A stretch of 30,918 bases of DNA, taken from Chloroflexota bacterium (GTDB lineage: Bacteria > Chloroflexota > Limnocylindria > Limnocylindrales > Limnocylindraceae). This document shows, in pieces, positions 18,002 to 25,575 of the stretch. The stretch spans positions 1-30,918 of the forward strand of contig SHYI01000002.1 of assembly GCA_009692905.1 (NCBI GenBank), read 5' to 3'. Numbering within the stretch: position 1 is the stretch's first letter; each line of letters starts with the position of its first letter. The translations under genes and the position numbers were made by a program. The notes under the pieces are model-generated. The model ran no database searches. It was not told the DNA's origin and saw nothing but the letters and a program-made list of their open reading frames with translations.

Positions 18002-18747
18002 GGATTGAGGTCCTCAACCTCTCCAGAGGCAAGGTAGACGATGTCTTCGGCGATGTTGGTCGTGCGGTCACCGATGCGCTCGAGGTAGTGCGCAGCAAAG
18101 AGGAGGCGAGTCCCGCGGGCAACGTTCGACTTATCCGCCTCCATCAGGCGGATGCACTCATCGAATGACTGTCGATAGAGGGCGTCAATCTGATCGTCGC
18201 TGACCGCTACCTCGCGGGCGCGCACGGGATCCACGTCAACGAGCGCCATCAGGATGCCGTGGAGCTGCGTCGCTGCCAGCTCGCCGATCTCGGGGAGGTG
18301 GAGGTAGCGCTGCAGCGCTGGCTCTGGGGCGAGCTGGACGGCGATCTTCGCGACGGATGCCGCATGGTCACCGATGCGCTCCAGCTCATAGACGACGTGG
18401 TTCATCATCAGGAGGTTGCGGAGGTCGCGGGCCACCGGGCTCTGTGTTGCGATAGTGGTGGTGATTGCCGTGATGACCTCGTGCTGCATGTCGTTGATCT
18501 TTCGATCGCCGATGATCACCGCCGTGGCCTTCTCGGCGTCGTGGGTTACGAGCGCATCGAGGGCGTCACGGATCGCCGCCTCCGCCATGCTCCCCATGCG
18601 GATAACCGTCTCCTTGATGTTGCGCAGCTCGCGGTCAAGCGGCTCGCGGGCACCCTGTGGCGCCGCCGTGGCTCCGTCGGCTGCGGTGCGCGCGAGGATC
18701 TCCTGGATCTCGCTCTCGACTCGACCCTGATCGTCTCCAGTTGGCAT
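17998..18747 (-). CDS. phoU: Phosphate regulator PhoU
   Basis: PhoU is a cytosolic dimer that links the Pst phosphate transporter to the PhoR kinase and represses the Pho response when phosphate is plentiful. The 249-residue protein shows two PhoU repeats with metal-binding motifs: YELERIGDHAASVAKI in the first half, and YLERIGDRTTNIAEDIVY in the second. An N-terminal extension of about 38 residues precedes the first repeat. ATG 18747 is preceded by GGAGGG, and a -10 box TAGGAT lies further upstream. No pst genes accompany it here, which is less common; the nearest likely partner is the PhoR-like kinase about 1.2 kb away on the other strand. Confidence 0.95.
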   Translation of the reverse strand: MPTGDDQGRVESEIQEILARTAADGATAAPQGAREPLDRELRNIKETVIRMGSMAEAAIRDALDALVTHDAEKATAVIIGDRKINDMQHEVITAITTTIATQSPVARDLRNLLMMNHVVYELERIGDHAASVAKIAVQLAPEPALQRYLHLPEIGELAATQLHGILMALVDVDPVRAREVAVSDDQIDALYRQSFDECIRLMEADKSNVARGTRLLFAAHYLERIGDRTTNIAEDIVYLASGEVEDLNP

Positions 18748-18780
18748 TTACCCTCCGAGCTGCTCAAGTAATTGGCTCAC

Positions 18781-18786
18781 ATCCTA
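18781..18786 (-). promoter_or_regulatory. -10 box TAGGAT for phoU-sixA
   Basis: On the minus strand GGTAGGAT precedes the phoU ATG with a predicted leader of about 27 bases that includes GGAGGG. It is back to back with the ppx -10 box 39 bases away, so the 90-base gap holds two divergent promoters. Confidence 0.5.
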
Positions 18787-18825
18787 CCGCCCCAGCCCCG
18801 CCAAGAGGGAATCTCCGTTCACGGC

Positions 18826-18831
18826 TAGGAT
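18826..18831 (+). promoter_or_regulatory. -10 box TAGGAT for ppx (leaderless start)
   Basis: TAGGAT followed by 6 bases and ATG 18838, without a Shine-Dalgarno sequence. The spacing predicts transcription starting at the A of the start codon. GTTCACGGCTA, a single PHO-like unit, overlaps the box at 18817-18827. Confidence 0.5.
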
Positions 18832-18837
18832 GCGCGG

Positions 18838-19899
18838 ATGGTGGCAGGGAAGCGTTTACGCAGTGTTCACGCGGCAAGGCCGCGTTCAGGCGGCGCCCCT
18901 TCAACCCCGAAACCACGCCGTGGCCGGGTGGGGAGCTCTGAGGCTGGCATCCCGCGGGTCTGTGCCGTGGTCGATATCGGCTCCAATTCAACCCACCTGT
19001 ACGTGGCAGTTTCGGACGGGGTGCGCCAAGAGGTGATCGCCGATGAGTCGATGCCTATTGAGCTCGGTCGGCTGGTCGAACAGGATCGAATGATTGGGCG
19101 CAAGGCCACATCGGCGATCAGTGACGCGCTCGCCGCCTTTCGCACACGGGCCAGCATCCTGGGTGCCGATGAGTTGTTTGTCGTTGCCACGGAGCCATTC
19201 CGTCGCGCCCGCGATCAGGAGAGTGTGCTGCGTGCCCTGCGTGGACCAAAGGTCAACGCTCCGATCGTGCTGACCCACGAGGAGGAGGGGCTCCTCACCG
19301 TACTTGGCCTTCACCATGGACACGACCACTCTCTGCCACAGCTTGTCGTTGATATTGGTGGTGGCTCGACCGAAGCCGTTGAACTCCACCCTGGCGAACT
19401 TCCGCGCGCGATCGGTATCTCGGTTGGCTCTGCGCGCCTCATGGCGCGCGTCTCGTATCAGGACCCACCGCGTCCGCGAGAGTGGCAGGAGCTCCGTCGA
19501 CACGCCCAGATCGCGCTGGCCGACCTTACCGTTGCCGATGTCCACCGTCTCATCTTGGTGGGCGGGACTGCTACGCGCCTGCTCAAACTTGTTCCAGCAA
19601 CTCTCATCAGTCGCACCATTCACCGCGAAGATCTCGCAGCGATGGGGGAGCGGCTCGTGGCGCTCACAGCGAAGGAGGTCGCGGAACGCTTCGCAATTTC
19701 GCAGCGCCGCGCGCGACTCCTTCCAGCTGGTATTGCAATTGTAGAGGCGCTCCTGCAGCGAACCACCGCGCGCGAGGTTACCGTTGACCGCGGCGGTATT
19801 CGCGAAGGCTTGGTCGTCGCCGTAGCGCGAGCGGGTGATGGATGGCGCGAGGCCCTCCCAACGCTCGTCATGGAGACTCGGGCAGGCTCCTCGCGCTAG
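18838..19899 (+). CDS. ppx: Ppx/GppA-family exopolyphosphatase
   Basis: A 353-residue actin-fold phosphatase that hydrolyses polyphosphate ends or pppGpp. The core starts at residue 42 with AVVDIGSNSTHLYVAV (phosphate loop 1). It continues with VATEPFRRARD, THEEEGLLTVLG (E148-E150, the catalytic glutamate region), VVDIGGGSTEAVEL (phosphate loop 2) and ISVGSARLM. Length equals the short, two-domain Ppx form without the C-terminal HD part. About 40 residues before the core are basic and Pro-rich, probably disordered; a promoter 6 bases before ATG 18838 supports this long start. The stop shares a CTAG palindrome with the converging CYTH gene. Ppx versus GppA activity cannot be separated by eye; polyphosphate is favoured by ppk1 nearby. 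Confidence 0.92.
   Translation: MVAGKRLRSVHAARPRSGGAPSTPKPRRGRVGSSEAGIPRVCAVVDIGSNSTHLYVAVSDGVRQEVIADESMPIELGRLVEQDRMIGRKATSAISDALAAFRTRASILGADELFVVATEPFRRARDQESVLRALRGPKVNAPIVLTHEEEGLLTVLGLHHGHDHSLPQLVVDIGGGSTEAVELHPGELPRAIGISVGSARLMARVSYQDPPRPREWQELRRHAQIALADLTVADVHRLILVGGTATRLLKLVPATLISRTIHREDLAAMGERLVALTAKEVAERFAISQRRARLLPAGIAIVEALLQRTTAREVTVDRGGIREGLVVAVARAGDGWREALPTLVMETRAGSSR
18854..18875 (+). promoter_or_regulatory. PHO-box-like 11-base direct repeat inside the start of ppx
   Basis: Two adjacent 11-base units, GTTTACGCAGT and GTTCACGCGGC, lie 16 bases after the ppx start codon. They resemble the GTTCAC-type units bound by PhoP in actinobacteria. Located downstream of the promoter, a bound regulator would be expected to block transcription. 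The pattern is short and was found by eye, so chance is possible. Confidence 0.35.
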
Positions 19900-20525
19900 A
19901 GCGAGATTGAGAGCAGGCGGGCCGCACGGTCAACCTTAGATTCGCCGCCGAGCGTAACGCCGGGCTGCACTGCGAACCACGCGGTGAGTTCGCTGGCTGC
20001 ACGATCACGAGCCTCGAGCGAAACGGTGGCGAGGAACTCAATCTCGAGCTCAGTCCAGCGGCGCTCACCTTCGGGTGTCGCTGCACCCGCACGTACCTCG
20101 TCCACGCTGAGCAGCGCAATCTCTCCGTCGCTATTTGAGAGCGCCGCTGGTTGGCGCTCCTGGCGAAGTGTGAGATACGGCTGCAGGCGATCAAGCACCT
20201 GGGCCACATCAACTCCAGCCTCCGCGAGCGTCGCGACAATCTCAGGGGGGAGCTCTTCGTTCCGTGCTGGTGCGCGTTCAATCTCTATCCGTTCACTCAG
20301 CGGTCCTGAGGTGCCATCGGATCGCTCGGACTTGAGCGTGTACCGCAGCACGTCGCCATCGGATCGGCGCCGTCGCAGCCGCCAGCCAGCGGTGAGAATC
20401 TGGCCGCGATGGTCCAGGTACTCATCAAGGAGGTGGAGCCTGGGCTGAGCTTCGGCCGCTCGGTAGCCGTTGGGGAGTGCAGGGATGCGCGCGTGATCGA
20501 GAAGAAATTTTAACTCGCGCTCCAT
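19896..20525 (-). CDS. CYTH-domain protein (triphosphate tunnel family)
   Basis: A 209-residue protein of the CYTH superfamily, whose members act on triphosphate groups (adenylate cyclase, thiamine triphosphatase, inorganic triphosphatase). The defining N-terminal ExExK is E2, E4 and K6 in MERELKF. Alternating charged strand motifs follow, as expected for a tunnel fold: GWRLRRRRSDG, YTLKSERSDG, ERIEIER, LRQERQ and ELEIEFLA. There is no CHAD domain, although CYTH and CHAD are often fused. Position between ppx and ppk1 favours action on tripolyphosphate or polyphosphate; a cyclase seems unlikely. The ATG is preceded at 6 bases by CATAAT, suggesting a leaderless transcript. Confidence 0.85.
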   Translation of the reverse strand: MERELKFLLDHARIPALPNGYRAAEAQPRLHLLDEYLDHRGQILTAGWRLRRRRSDGDVLRYTLKSERSDGTSGPLSERIEIERAPARNEELPPEIVATLAEAGVDVAQVLDRLQPYLTLRQERQPAALSNSDGEIALLSVDEVRAGAATPEGERRWTELEIEFLATVSLEARDRAASELTAWFAVQPGVTLGGESKVDRAARLLSISL

Positions 20526-20531
20526 GGCGAG

Positions 20532-20537
20532 ATTATG
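20532..20537 (-). promoter_or_regulatory. -10 box CATAAT for the CYTH gene (leaderless start)
   Basis: On the minus strand CATAAT lies 6 bases before ATG 20525 and overlaps the ppk1 stop codon (20533-20535). It would give the CYTH gene its own transcript in addition to read-through from ppk1. Confidence 0.45.
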
Positions 20538-22572
20538 CCTGAGAAGAGGCGATTGCCACCTGTCTCAGGGCTTCAAACGATGAGTTGGCCGTGTCTGCGA
20601 GGCACTCCCAGGCCCCATCTGGCTGTAGCTCCCAGGCGTTTGAGGTATCGGCGAGTAGTGCGGCGAGGATCTCCTCGGTCTTGCGGCGCACCTCACCCTC
20701 TGCTAGTGGGAAGAGCACCTCCACGCGTCGGTCGAGGTTGCGCTCCATGAGGTCCGCACTTCCGGCGAAGAGTTCAACCCCCTCGGGGCCCGCGAAGCGA
20801 TAGATGCGGCTGTGCTCGAGGTAGTCGCCGATGACCGAGCGGATTCGAAGGCGAGTCCCATGGCGCGCCGGATTCGGTAGAAGCCCGCACATGCCACGCA
20901 CGATGAGGTCCATCGAGACACCCGCCTCGGCGGCGTGGTCGAGGGCCGCAATCATCTCTGGATCAATCAGCGCATTCACCTTGATGGTGATGGAGGTCTC
21001 AGCGCCATCTCGTGCCTGCTCGGCAAGCCGCTCAATGCGCCCCCTGATCTCACTGCGCAGGTGATCTGGCGCTACGAGGATGCGCTTGTAGGCCGAGGTG
21101 CGCGCAGCACCAGTCAGGAAGTTGAAGAGGACCCCCACATCGGTGCCGATCGCATCGTTCGTGGTGAAGAGGCCGATGTCGGTGTAGCCGCGTGCCGTCT
21201 TCGGGTTGTAGTTGCCCGTGGAGAGGTGCACATAGCGGTGAATCGAGGAGCCCTCTCGTCGCGCGATCAGCGTCGCCTTGCAGTGCGTCTTGAGGCCCAT
21301 CACGCCGTAGACCACATGCGCGCCCGCCTCTTCGAGTCGCCGTGCCCACTCGATGTTCGCCGCCTCGTCGAAGCGGGCCTTCAGCTCAACCAGCACCACC
21401 ACCTCCTTGCCAGCCTGGGCGGCACGAATCAGGTGCGCAGGGATGCTTGAGGTCGCCCCAGTGCGATAGAGCGTGGAGCGGATGGAGAGGACCTCAGGGT
21501 CGTCAGCAGCCTGGGCAAAGAACTGATCGACACTCGCCTCAAAGCTCTCGTATGGGTGGTGAACCAGTAGGTCACCCTCAGCGATCACCTTGAAGATGTC
21601 GCCGTTTGGTGACGCGCTTGACTTACTCGCAGTGATGCGCGCCGGCGTGACCGGTTGCCAACGCGGAGCACGCAGATCAGGGCGAGGGAGGCTTGCCACT
21701 TGCAGTGCGACGGAGAGGTCAAGCGTCCCCTCCACAACCTGCACCTCGCTCTGGCCGATCTCAAGTCCCACCAAGAGCATCTCAAGTAGCGCGCTCGGCA
21801 TCTCGGTGCCAACCTCTAGGCGCACCACGCTGCCGAATCGGCGCTGGCGGAGCCCCTCTTCGATTGCTTCCAGAAGGTCGTCCGCTTCGTCTTCAGCGGT
21901 GTCGAGGTCGGCGTCGCGCGTGACTCGGAATAGGTGTGCGTCCAGGATCTCTGTGCCGGGAAAGAGGAGGTCAAGGTGGGCCAAGATCAGCTCTTCCATC
22001 AAGATCCAGTCGCCGTTACCAAATTGCACCATGCGCCCAAGGATTGTTGGCACCTTTACGCGCGCAAGTGAGATCTCCCGGTCGTCATGTGCACGAAGCC
22101 GTATCGCGAGCGAGAGGCTGAGCGAGCTAATCAGCGGAAACGGGTGGCCCGGGTCAACTGCGAGTGGGGTGAGGACGGGGAAGATCTCTCGCGTGAATCG
22201 CTCCGTCAGGATGGACTGCTCGGCGGCATCGAGGTCGGTCCACCTTCGAAGCGGCAACCCCGCGCTGTGCAACTCCTCGACGAGGGCGCCCCAACTCTCT
22301 TGCGCCGATTCGGTAAGGAGGTCGGTCGCCTCGCGAATCAGTGCAAGTTGTACGTCGGGGGTTCGGCCGTCAGGCCCAGGGGTGCGTACGCCGGCGACCT
22401 GCTGATCTTGAATGCCGGCAACGCGCACGCCGTAGAACTCATCAATGTTCGATGCGACGATGCCAAGGAAACGGAAGCGATCAAGAAGTGGACGCTTGCT
22501 GTTTGACGCCTCAGACAGCACGCGCGCATTGAAGGCGAGGAGCGAGAGCTCGCGACTGACGCCAAGCGTCAT
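20533..22572 (-). CDS. ppk1: Polyphosphate kinase 1
   Basis: Ppk1 builds polyphosphate from ATP, usually at the membrane face. With the start at ATG 22572 the protein has 679 residues, the usual size. It begins with SRELSLLAFNARVLSEA and SNIDEFYGVRVAG (N-domain), then HPYESFEASVDQF. The active-site histidine H430 (autophosphorylated; H435 in E. coli) is in GLKTHCK, followed by HLSTGNYNPKTA. The second catalytic histidine H587 is in DYLEHSRIYRF. A GTG at 22590 gives 6 more residues, but ATG 22572 overlaps the DUF971 stop as ATGA, the pattern used across this region. The operon order is DUF971-ppk1, with PHO-like repeats at its promoter. Confidence 0.96.
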   Translation of the reverse strand: MTLGVSRELSLLAFNARVLSEASNSKRPLLDRFRFLGIVASNIDEFYGVRVAGIQDQQVAGVRTPGPDGRTPDVQLALIREATDLLTESAQESWGALVEELHSAGLPLRRWTDLDAAEQSILTERFTREIFPVLTPLAVDPGHPFPLISSLSLSLAIRLRAHDDREISLARVKVPTILGRMVQFGNGDWILMEELILAHLDLLFPGTEILDAHLFRVTRDADLDTAEDEADDLLEAIEEGLRQRRFGSVVRLEVGTEMPSALLEMLLVGLEIGQSEVQVVEGTLDLSVALQVASLPRPDLRAPRWQPVTPARITASKSSASPNGDIFKVIAEGDLLVHHPYESFEASVDQFFAQAADDPEVLSIRSTLYRTGATSSIPAHLIRAAQAGKEVVVLVELKARFDEAANIEWARRLEEAGAHVVYGVMGLKTHCKATLIARREGSSIHRYVHLSTGNYNPKTARGYTDIGLFTTNDAIGTDVGVLFNFLTGAARTSAYKRILVAPDHLRSEIRGRIERLAEQARDGAETSITIKVNALIDPEMIAALDHAAEAGVSMDLIVRGMCGLLPNPARHGTRLRIRSVIGDYLEHSRIYRFAGPEGVELFAGSADLMERNLDRRVEVLFPLAEGEVRRKTEEILAALLADTSNAWELQPDGAWECLADTANSSFEALRQVAIASSQA

Positions 22573-22910
22573 CGTGGGGCACTCATGCACGTAGCGCAGG
22601 AGCAGCGCTGGCGAAGGAGCGACCAGGTGTAGTAGCCGGTGCGATGGCCATCGCCCCAGAAGAGGCAGAGTGCATAGCTCCCAACCATTTCGCCGCCTTC
22701 GAGTTTCGTCTGGCTCGGGCTGAGGGTCGGATTAGCATCAAGCCAGCCAGGGAGACCAGCCTCACCGCGACAATAGGCACAGGGGCAGAGCCATCGCAGT
22801 GGAATCGACTCATAGACGCTCACATGCCCATCGCGCCAATCCAGCTCTAGGCGCTGTTGCTCACGGAGGATGCGAATGGCGACGGGGGCTCCCTGTGCTG
22901 GTTCCTGCAT
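22569..22910 (-). CDS. DUF971 (GBBH-like N-terminal) domain protein
   Basis: A 113-residue stand-alone DUF971 protein. The family pattern is complete: LELDWRDGH, SIPLRWLCPCAYCRGE with three close cysteines, GSYALCLFWGDGHRTGYYTW, and a C-terminal LRQRCSCATC that adds three more cysteines. The domain is also found at the N-terminus of gamma-butyrobetaine hydroxylase, where it binds zinc, and fused to ApbC/Mrp-type Fe-S carriers. Its role alone is not established. Here it is the first gene of the ppk1 operon (ATGA overlap), so it is co-expressed with polyphosphate synthesis. The ATG is 6 bases after TAGAAT, with no ribosome site, so it is probably read from a leaderless message. Confidence 0.9.
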   Translation of the reverse strand: MQEPAQGAPVAIRILREQQRLELDWRDGHVSVYESIPLRWLCPCAYCRGEAGLPGWLDANPTLSPSQTKLEGGEMVGSYALCLFWGDGHRTGYYTWSLLRQRCSCATCMSAPR

Positions 22911-22916
22911 ACGTTG

Positions 22917-22922
22917 ATTCTA
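22917..22922 (-). promoter_or_regulatory. -10 box TAGAAT for DUF971-ppk1 (leaderless start)
   Basis: On the minus strand TAGAAT is 6 bases before ATG 22910. Five bases further upstream begins a pair of 11-base PHO-like repeats that occupy the -35 region, so the promoter would depend on an activator. Confidence 0.55.
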
Positions 22923-22927
22923 GGGTT

Positions 22928-22949
22928 TGCAGGTAAACGCCAGATGAGC
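22928..22949 (-). promoter_or_regulatory. PHO-box-like 11-base direct repeat upstream of DUF971-ppk1
   Basis: Read on the minus strand the units are GCTCATCTGGC and GTTTACCTGCA, directly adjacent. They agree at 6 of 11 positions, and three of the five differences are C/T changes. Both resemble the GTTCAC-type PHO unit of actinobacteria. They end 5 bases before the -10 box, replacing a -35, which is the classic place for PhoB/PhoP activation. The regulator at 12983 is the candidate binder. Confidence 0.45.
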
Positions 22950-22952
22950 GGC

Positions 22953-22958
22953 TACGAT
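22953..22958 (+). promoter_or_regulatory. Candidate -10 box (TACGAT) for the YibE/F-like gene
   Basis: TACGAT faces away from the DUF971-ppk1 promoter. The predicted leader of about 17 bases contains GTGGAGGT before ATG 22982. Confidence 0.4.
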
Positions 22959-22981
22959 GATGCAAATTAGTGGAGGTATTG

Positions 22982-24127
22982 ATGCCAGAGACGCGCACCA
23001 GGACACGGCGGGCGCCTCGCACGAACCGAGCGTGGCTGGCCGTCGTTGCCCGCCTGGTCGCCTCGGCGACGCTGCTCCTCGTGCTCCTCGTGGCCCCAAG
23101 CCCATGGACGCTCCCAACCGACACGAGCGCGCCCGTACTCCTGCGCGCCATCATCGTCTCCCAGCCACTCCCAGGCGAGGGTGGATCCTCCGGCAGCGCG
23201 ACCGTCGAGTTGCTTGAGGGCCCACGGCTTGGAGAGCGCCTCACCGCCTTAGTCGATCAGGCGAGCGACATTGCAGGGTCAATTCCGTACAACCAGGGCG
23301 ATGAGGTCCTCCTCACGCAGATCACCGACGTCGGTGGGGCAGAGGTCTTCGCCGTTGCGGATCGCCCCAGAGGGACTGCGCTGCTCATCGCTCTTGCAAT
23401 CTTTGCCATCGCGGTCGTAGCGATTGCAGGAGCGGTCGGTGCACGTGCACTCCTAGCGCTCACCGTTACCGGCGTTGTACTCCTGCGATTCGGGATTCCC
23501 GCGCTCCTCTCCGGAGCCTCACCCCTGGTCGTCGCCGGGGCGATCTCCCTGGTCGTTGGAGTGTCATCGGTGGTGATCACCGAAGGGCTCAACCGACGAG
23601 CTACCGCCACAATCTTGGGGATTGGAGGTAGCCTGATCGCCGTCGCACTTATCTCGGTTCTTCTCGATCGCCTCCTCGCCTTCACACCGTTTGCCGGCGA
23701 TCCAGACCTTGTGAGCCTCATTCCGATCCTTGGTGGCAACGTCGATCTTCGCGGCATTGGACTTGCCGCGGCAATGATCGGCACACTCGGCATCGTGGAC
23801 GATGTGGCCGCCACGCAGGTCGCCGCCGTTGAGCAGATTCGCCGAGCAGATGTGCGAGCTGGCACGCTCGATGTTGGCAGTCGAGCGCTGGCCATTGGGC
23901 GCTCCCATGTTGGGGCGGTGATTAACACCTTGCCGCTCGCCTATTTCGCGGCATCGCTCCCACTAGTCGTCGCCGCCCTGATCGCCCCTGGTGGTATCGC
24001 GAGCCGACTCAGCACCGAAACCGTTGCGGTTGAAGTGGTACGCGCCCTTGCTGGAACCGCTGGTGTTCTGTTGGCCATGCCACTCGCCACCGCGAGCGCA
24101 CTCTTGATTGGCGTAGGCGAGGAGTAG
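22982..24127 (+). CDS. YibE/F-like multi-pass membrane protein
   Basis: A 381-residue membrane protein of the YibE/F family. After an Arg-rich N-terminus comes one membrane segment (about 20-43). An extracytoplasmic domain of about 90 residues follows, with an OB-like pattern (VELLEGPRLGER, YNQGDEVLL). Then come about seven hydrophobic segments. The family-typical stretch is GTLGIVDDVAATQVAAVEQI, followed by GRSHVGAVINTLPLAYF. Function is unproven; YibE/F proteins are thought to be permease-like. The start at ATG 22982 has GGAGG upstream; an in-frame GTG at 22970 is inside that ribosome site. The gene is divergent from DUF971-ppk1 and abuts the converging response regulator (TAG next to CTA). 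Confidence 0.85.
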   Translation: MPETRTRTRRAPRTNRAWLAVVARLVASATLLLVLLVAPSPWTLPTDTSAPVLLRAIIVSQPLPGEGGSSGSATVELLEGPRLGERLTALVDQASDIAGSIPYNQGDEVLLTQITDVGGAEVFAVADRPRGTALLIALAIFAIAVVAIAGAVGARALLALTVTGVVLLRFGIPALLSGASPLVVAGAISLVVGVSSVVITEGLNRRATATILGIGGSLIAVALISVLLDRLLAFTPFAGDPDLVSLIPILGGNVDLRGIGLAAAMIGTLGIVDDVAATQVAAVEQIRRADVRAGTLDVGSRALAIGRSHVGAVINTLPLAYFAASLPLVVAALIAPGGIASRLSTETVAVEVVRALAGTAGVLLAMPLATASALLIGVGEE

Positions 24128-24137
24128 CTAGCTCGCC
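24116..24137. terminator. Hairpin spanning two converging stop codons
   Basis: GGCGAG and CTCGCC form a 6-base stem around a 10-base loop that contains the stop codons of both the YibE/F-like gene and the response regulator. No T-run follows, so it would be a weak bidirectional terminator at best. Confidence 0.3.
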
Positions 24138-24838
24138 CCTAGTCGGTAGCCAACCCCGCGGACCGACTCAGGGAGTGGGCCACCAGCCTCTTCCAGTTTG
24201 CTGCGTAGCCGTGCGACATGTGGCTTCAGCAGGAGCGGGTCCGGGGTGGCCTTGTTGGGCCAGGCGGCGACGAGGAGTCGCTGCTGCGGCACGACGCGAC
24301 CCTTGACGGAGGCGAGGGCCTCCAAGATGTTGAACTCCGTCTTGGTGAGGGCGAGCAGTTTCGATCCGACGTGGACCTCATGCCGACTGATGTCGATACG
24401 CAGACCTGCAGCCCCAACGATCGTGCGGTCGCGAGCAGAACCGTCGGCCGGCTCACCACCGCGTCGCAGGGCGGCGCGCACGCGGGCAAGAAGCTCCTGG
24501 CGGCCGAACGGCTTGGTGACGTAATCGTCGGCGCCAGCGTCCAGGGCATCGACCTTCGCGGTCTCATCAGCTTCGCCAGTCAGCACGATGATTGGCGTGG
24601 CGCTGCGGGTGCGAATCTCGTGAATGACGTTCAGCCCGTCGCGGCCGGGCATGGCGAGGTCGAGAAGCACCAGTGCCGGCTTCGTGGCGTCAAACTTCTC
24701 GACCGCCTCGACGCCGTTATAGGCGGCGTGCACCAGGTAGTCGCCGGCGGTTAGCAGGGCCGAGATCGCACCAACGAGCGCCGGGTCGTCATCGACCACC
24801 AAGATCGATAGGGGCGTGGGTGGCGTCACTTTGCTCAT
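24128..24838 (-). CDS. OmpR/KdpE-like response regulator
   Basis: A 236-residue response regulator with receiver domain (about 11-125) and winged-helix DNA-binding domain (about 140-235). VVDDD forms the acidic pocket, D60 in LVLLDLAMPGRDG is the phosphoacceptor, and YVTKPFGRQELLARVRAALRR closes the receiver. The DNA-binding part has LLALTKTEFNILEALA and ends with VRGVGYRLG. It overlaps the preceding kinase gene by ATGA, so the two form a cognate pair in one operon with trxB. The target genes are unknown; the last part of the effector domain (WPNKATPDPLLLKPHVARLR) resembles KdpE, but no potassium transporter genes are present. Confidence 0.9.
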   Translation of the reverse strand: MSKVTPPTPLSILVVDDDPALVGAISALLTAGDYLVHAAYNGVEAVEKFDATKPALVLLDLAMPGRDGLNVIHEIRTRSATPIIVLTGEADETAKVDALDAGADDYVTKPFGRQELLARVRAALRRGGEPADGSARDRTIVGAAGLRIDISRHEVHVGSKLLALTKTEFNILEALASVKGRVVPQQRLLVAAWPNKATPDPLLLKPHVARLRSKLEEAGGPLPESVRGVGYRLGAS

Positions 24839-25575
24839 GTGGCAAGTATGCCGTGAGATGCGGAGGCGAGTGGCAACGTGAGAAGGAATCGGCTCCCACC
24901 GAATCCGTTCGGCTCGATCTTGATCTCGCCCCCCATCGCCCCCATCAGGCGGCGTGCCGCGTACAGGCCGATCCCGGAGCCGCTCATGGAGGGGCGTTGC
25001 GTTCGGCGAACGAAGGCCTCAAAGATCTCCTCCCAGTCTTCGCGCGGGATTCCCACCCCATCGTCGGTGAGATAGAGCTCGGCACGACCGTCGCGAGCCC
25101 AGCAGCCAATCGAGACCGGTTCGCCCACGGGCGCGTACTTCGCCTCGTTCTCTAGGAGGTGACCGAGCACCTGGCGAAAGCGGCTCTCATCGGCAAGCAC
25201 GATGATCGCCGACTCTGGCTCCTCCCAACGAAGGGAGTGATTGCGCAGGAGTGGCGCCATCTCCCGAATTACCGCACCGGTGATCTCACCGAGGTTCATC
25301 GGCGCGCATTGAAGTGGAAGGCTTGAGCCCGGTCGGGCGGCTGTGAGGATGGAATCAATCTGCAGGTTGAGGCGACCAACCTGCTGCATTGCCGCCTCAC
25401 GCCAGGCGGCGAGGTCGGCCGGCTTCGCGGGAGATGCGCCAGATGCTGCATCGGAGAGCAGCTCTACGTACGCGCTCAGTACAGCCAGTGGTGTGCGCAG
25501 TTCGTGGGTGACGAGTGAGAGGAGTTCGGCGCGTGCGGTGTCGATGAGGGCGATCTCATCTTCGCTACGCGACAC
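24835..25575 (-). CDS. Soluble histidine kinase without a sensor domain
   Basis: A 246-residue kinase made of little more than the catalytic core: HisKA from residue 10 with phosphoacceptor H24 in SLVTHELRTPLA, then HATPase with N-box HLLENEAKYAP, G1 YLTDDGVGIP and G2 SGSGIGLYAAR. There is no membrane segment, PAS, GAF or HAMP, and only about 10 residues precede HisKA. The signal must come from a partner protein, or the gene is a trimmed kinase. The start is GTG, placed directly after the trxB TAG; GAGG lies about 8 bases upstream. Operon order trxB-kinase-regulator raises the possibility of redox control, which is speculative. Confidence 0.88.
   Translation of the reverse strand: MSRSEDEIALIDTARAELLSLVTHELRTPLAVLSAYVELLSDAASGASPAKPADLAAWREAAMQQVGRLNLQIDSILTAARPGSSLPLQCAPMNLGEITGAVIREMAPLLRNHSLRWEEPESAIIVLADESRFRQVLGHLLENEAKYAPVGEPVSIGCWARDGRAELYLTDDGVGIPREDWEEIFEAFVRRTQRPSMSGSGIGLYAARRLMGAMGGEIKIEPNGFGGSRFLLTLPLASASHGILAT

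Noticed and set aside
24845..24850. CATACT on the minus strand, 6 bases before the response regulator ATG, as a leaderless promoter
   Set aside because: It lies inside the kinase gene, which already couples to the regulator by ATGA; the match is weak and may be chance.
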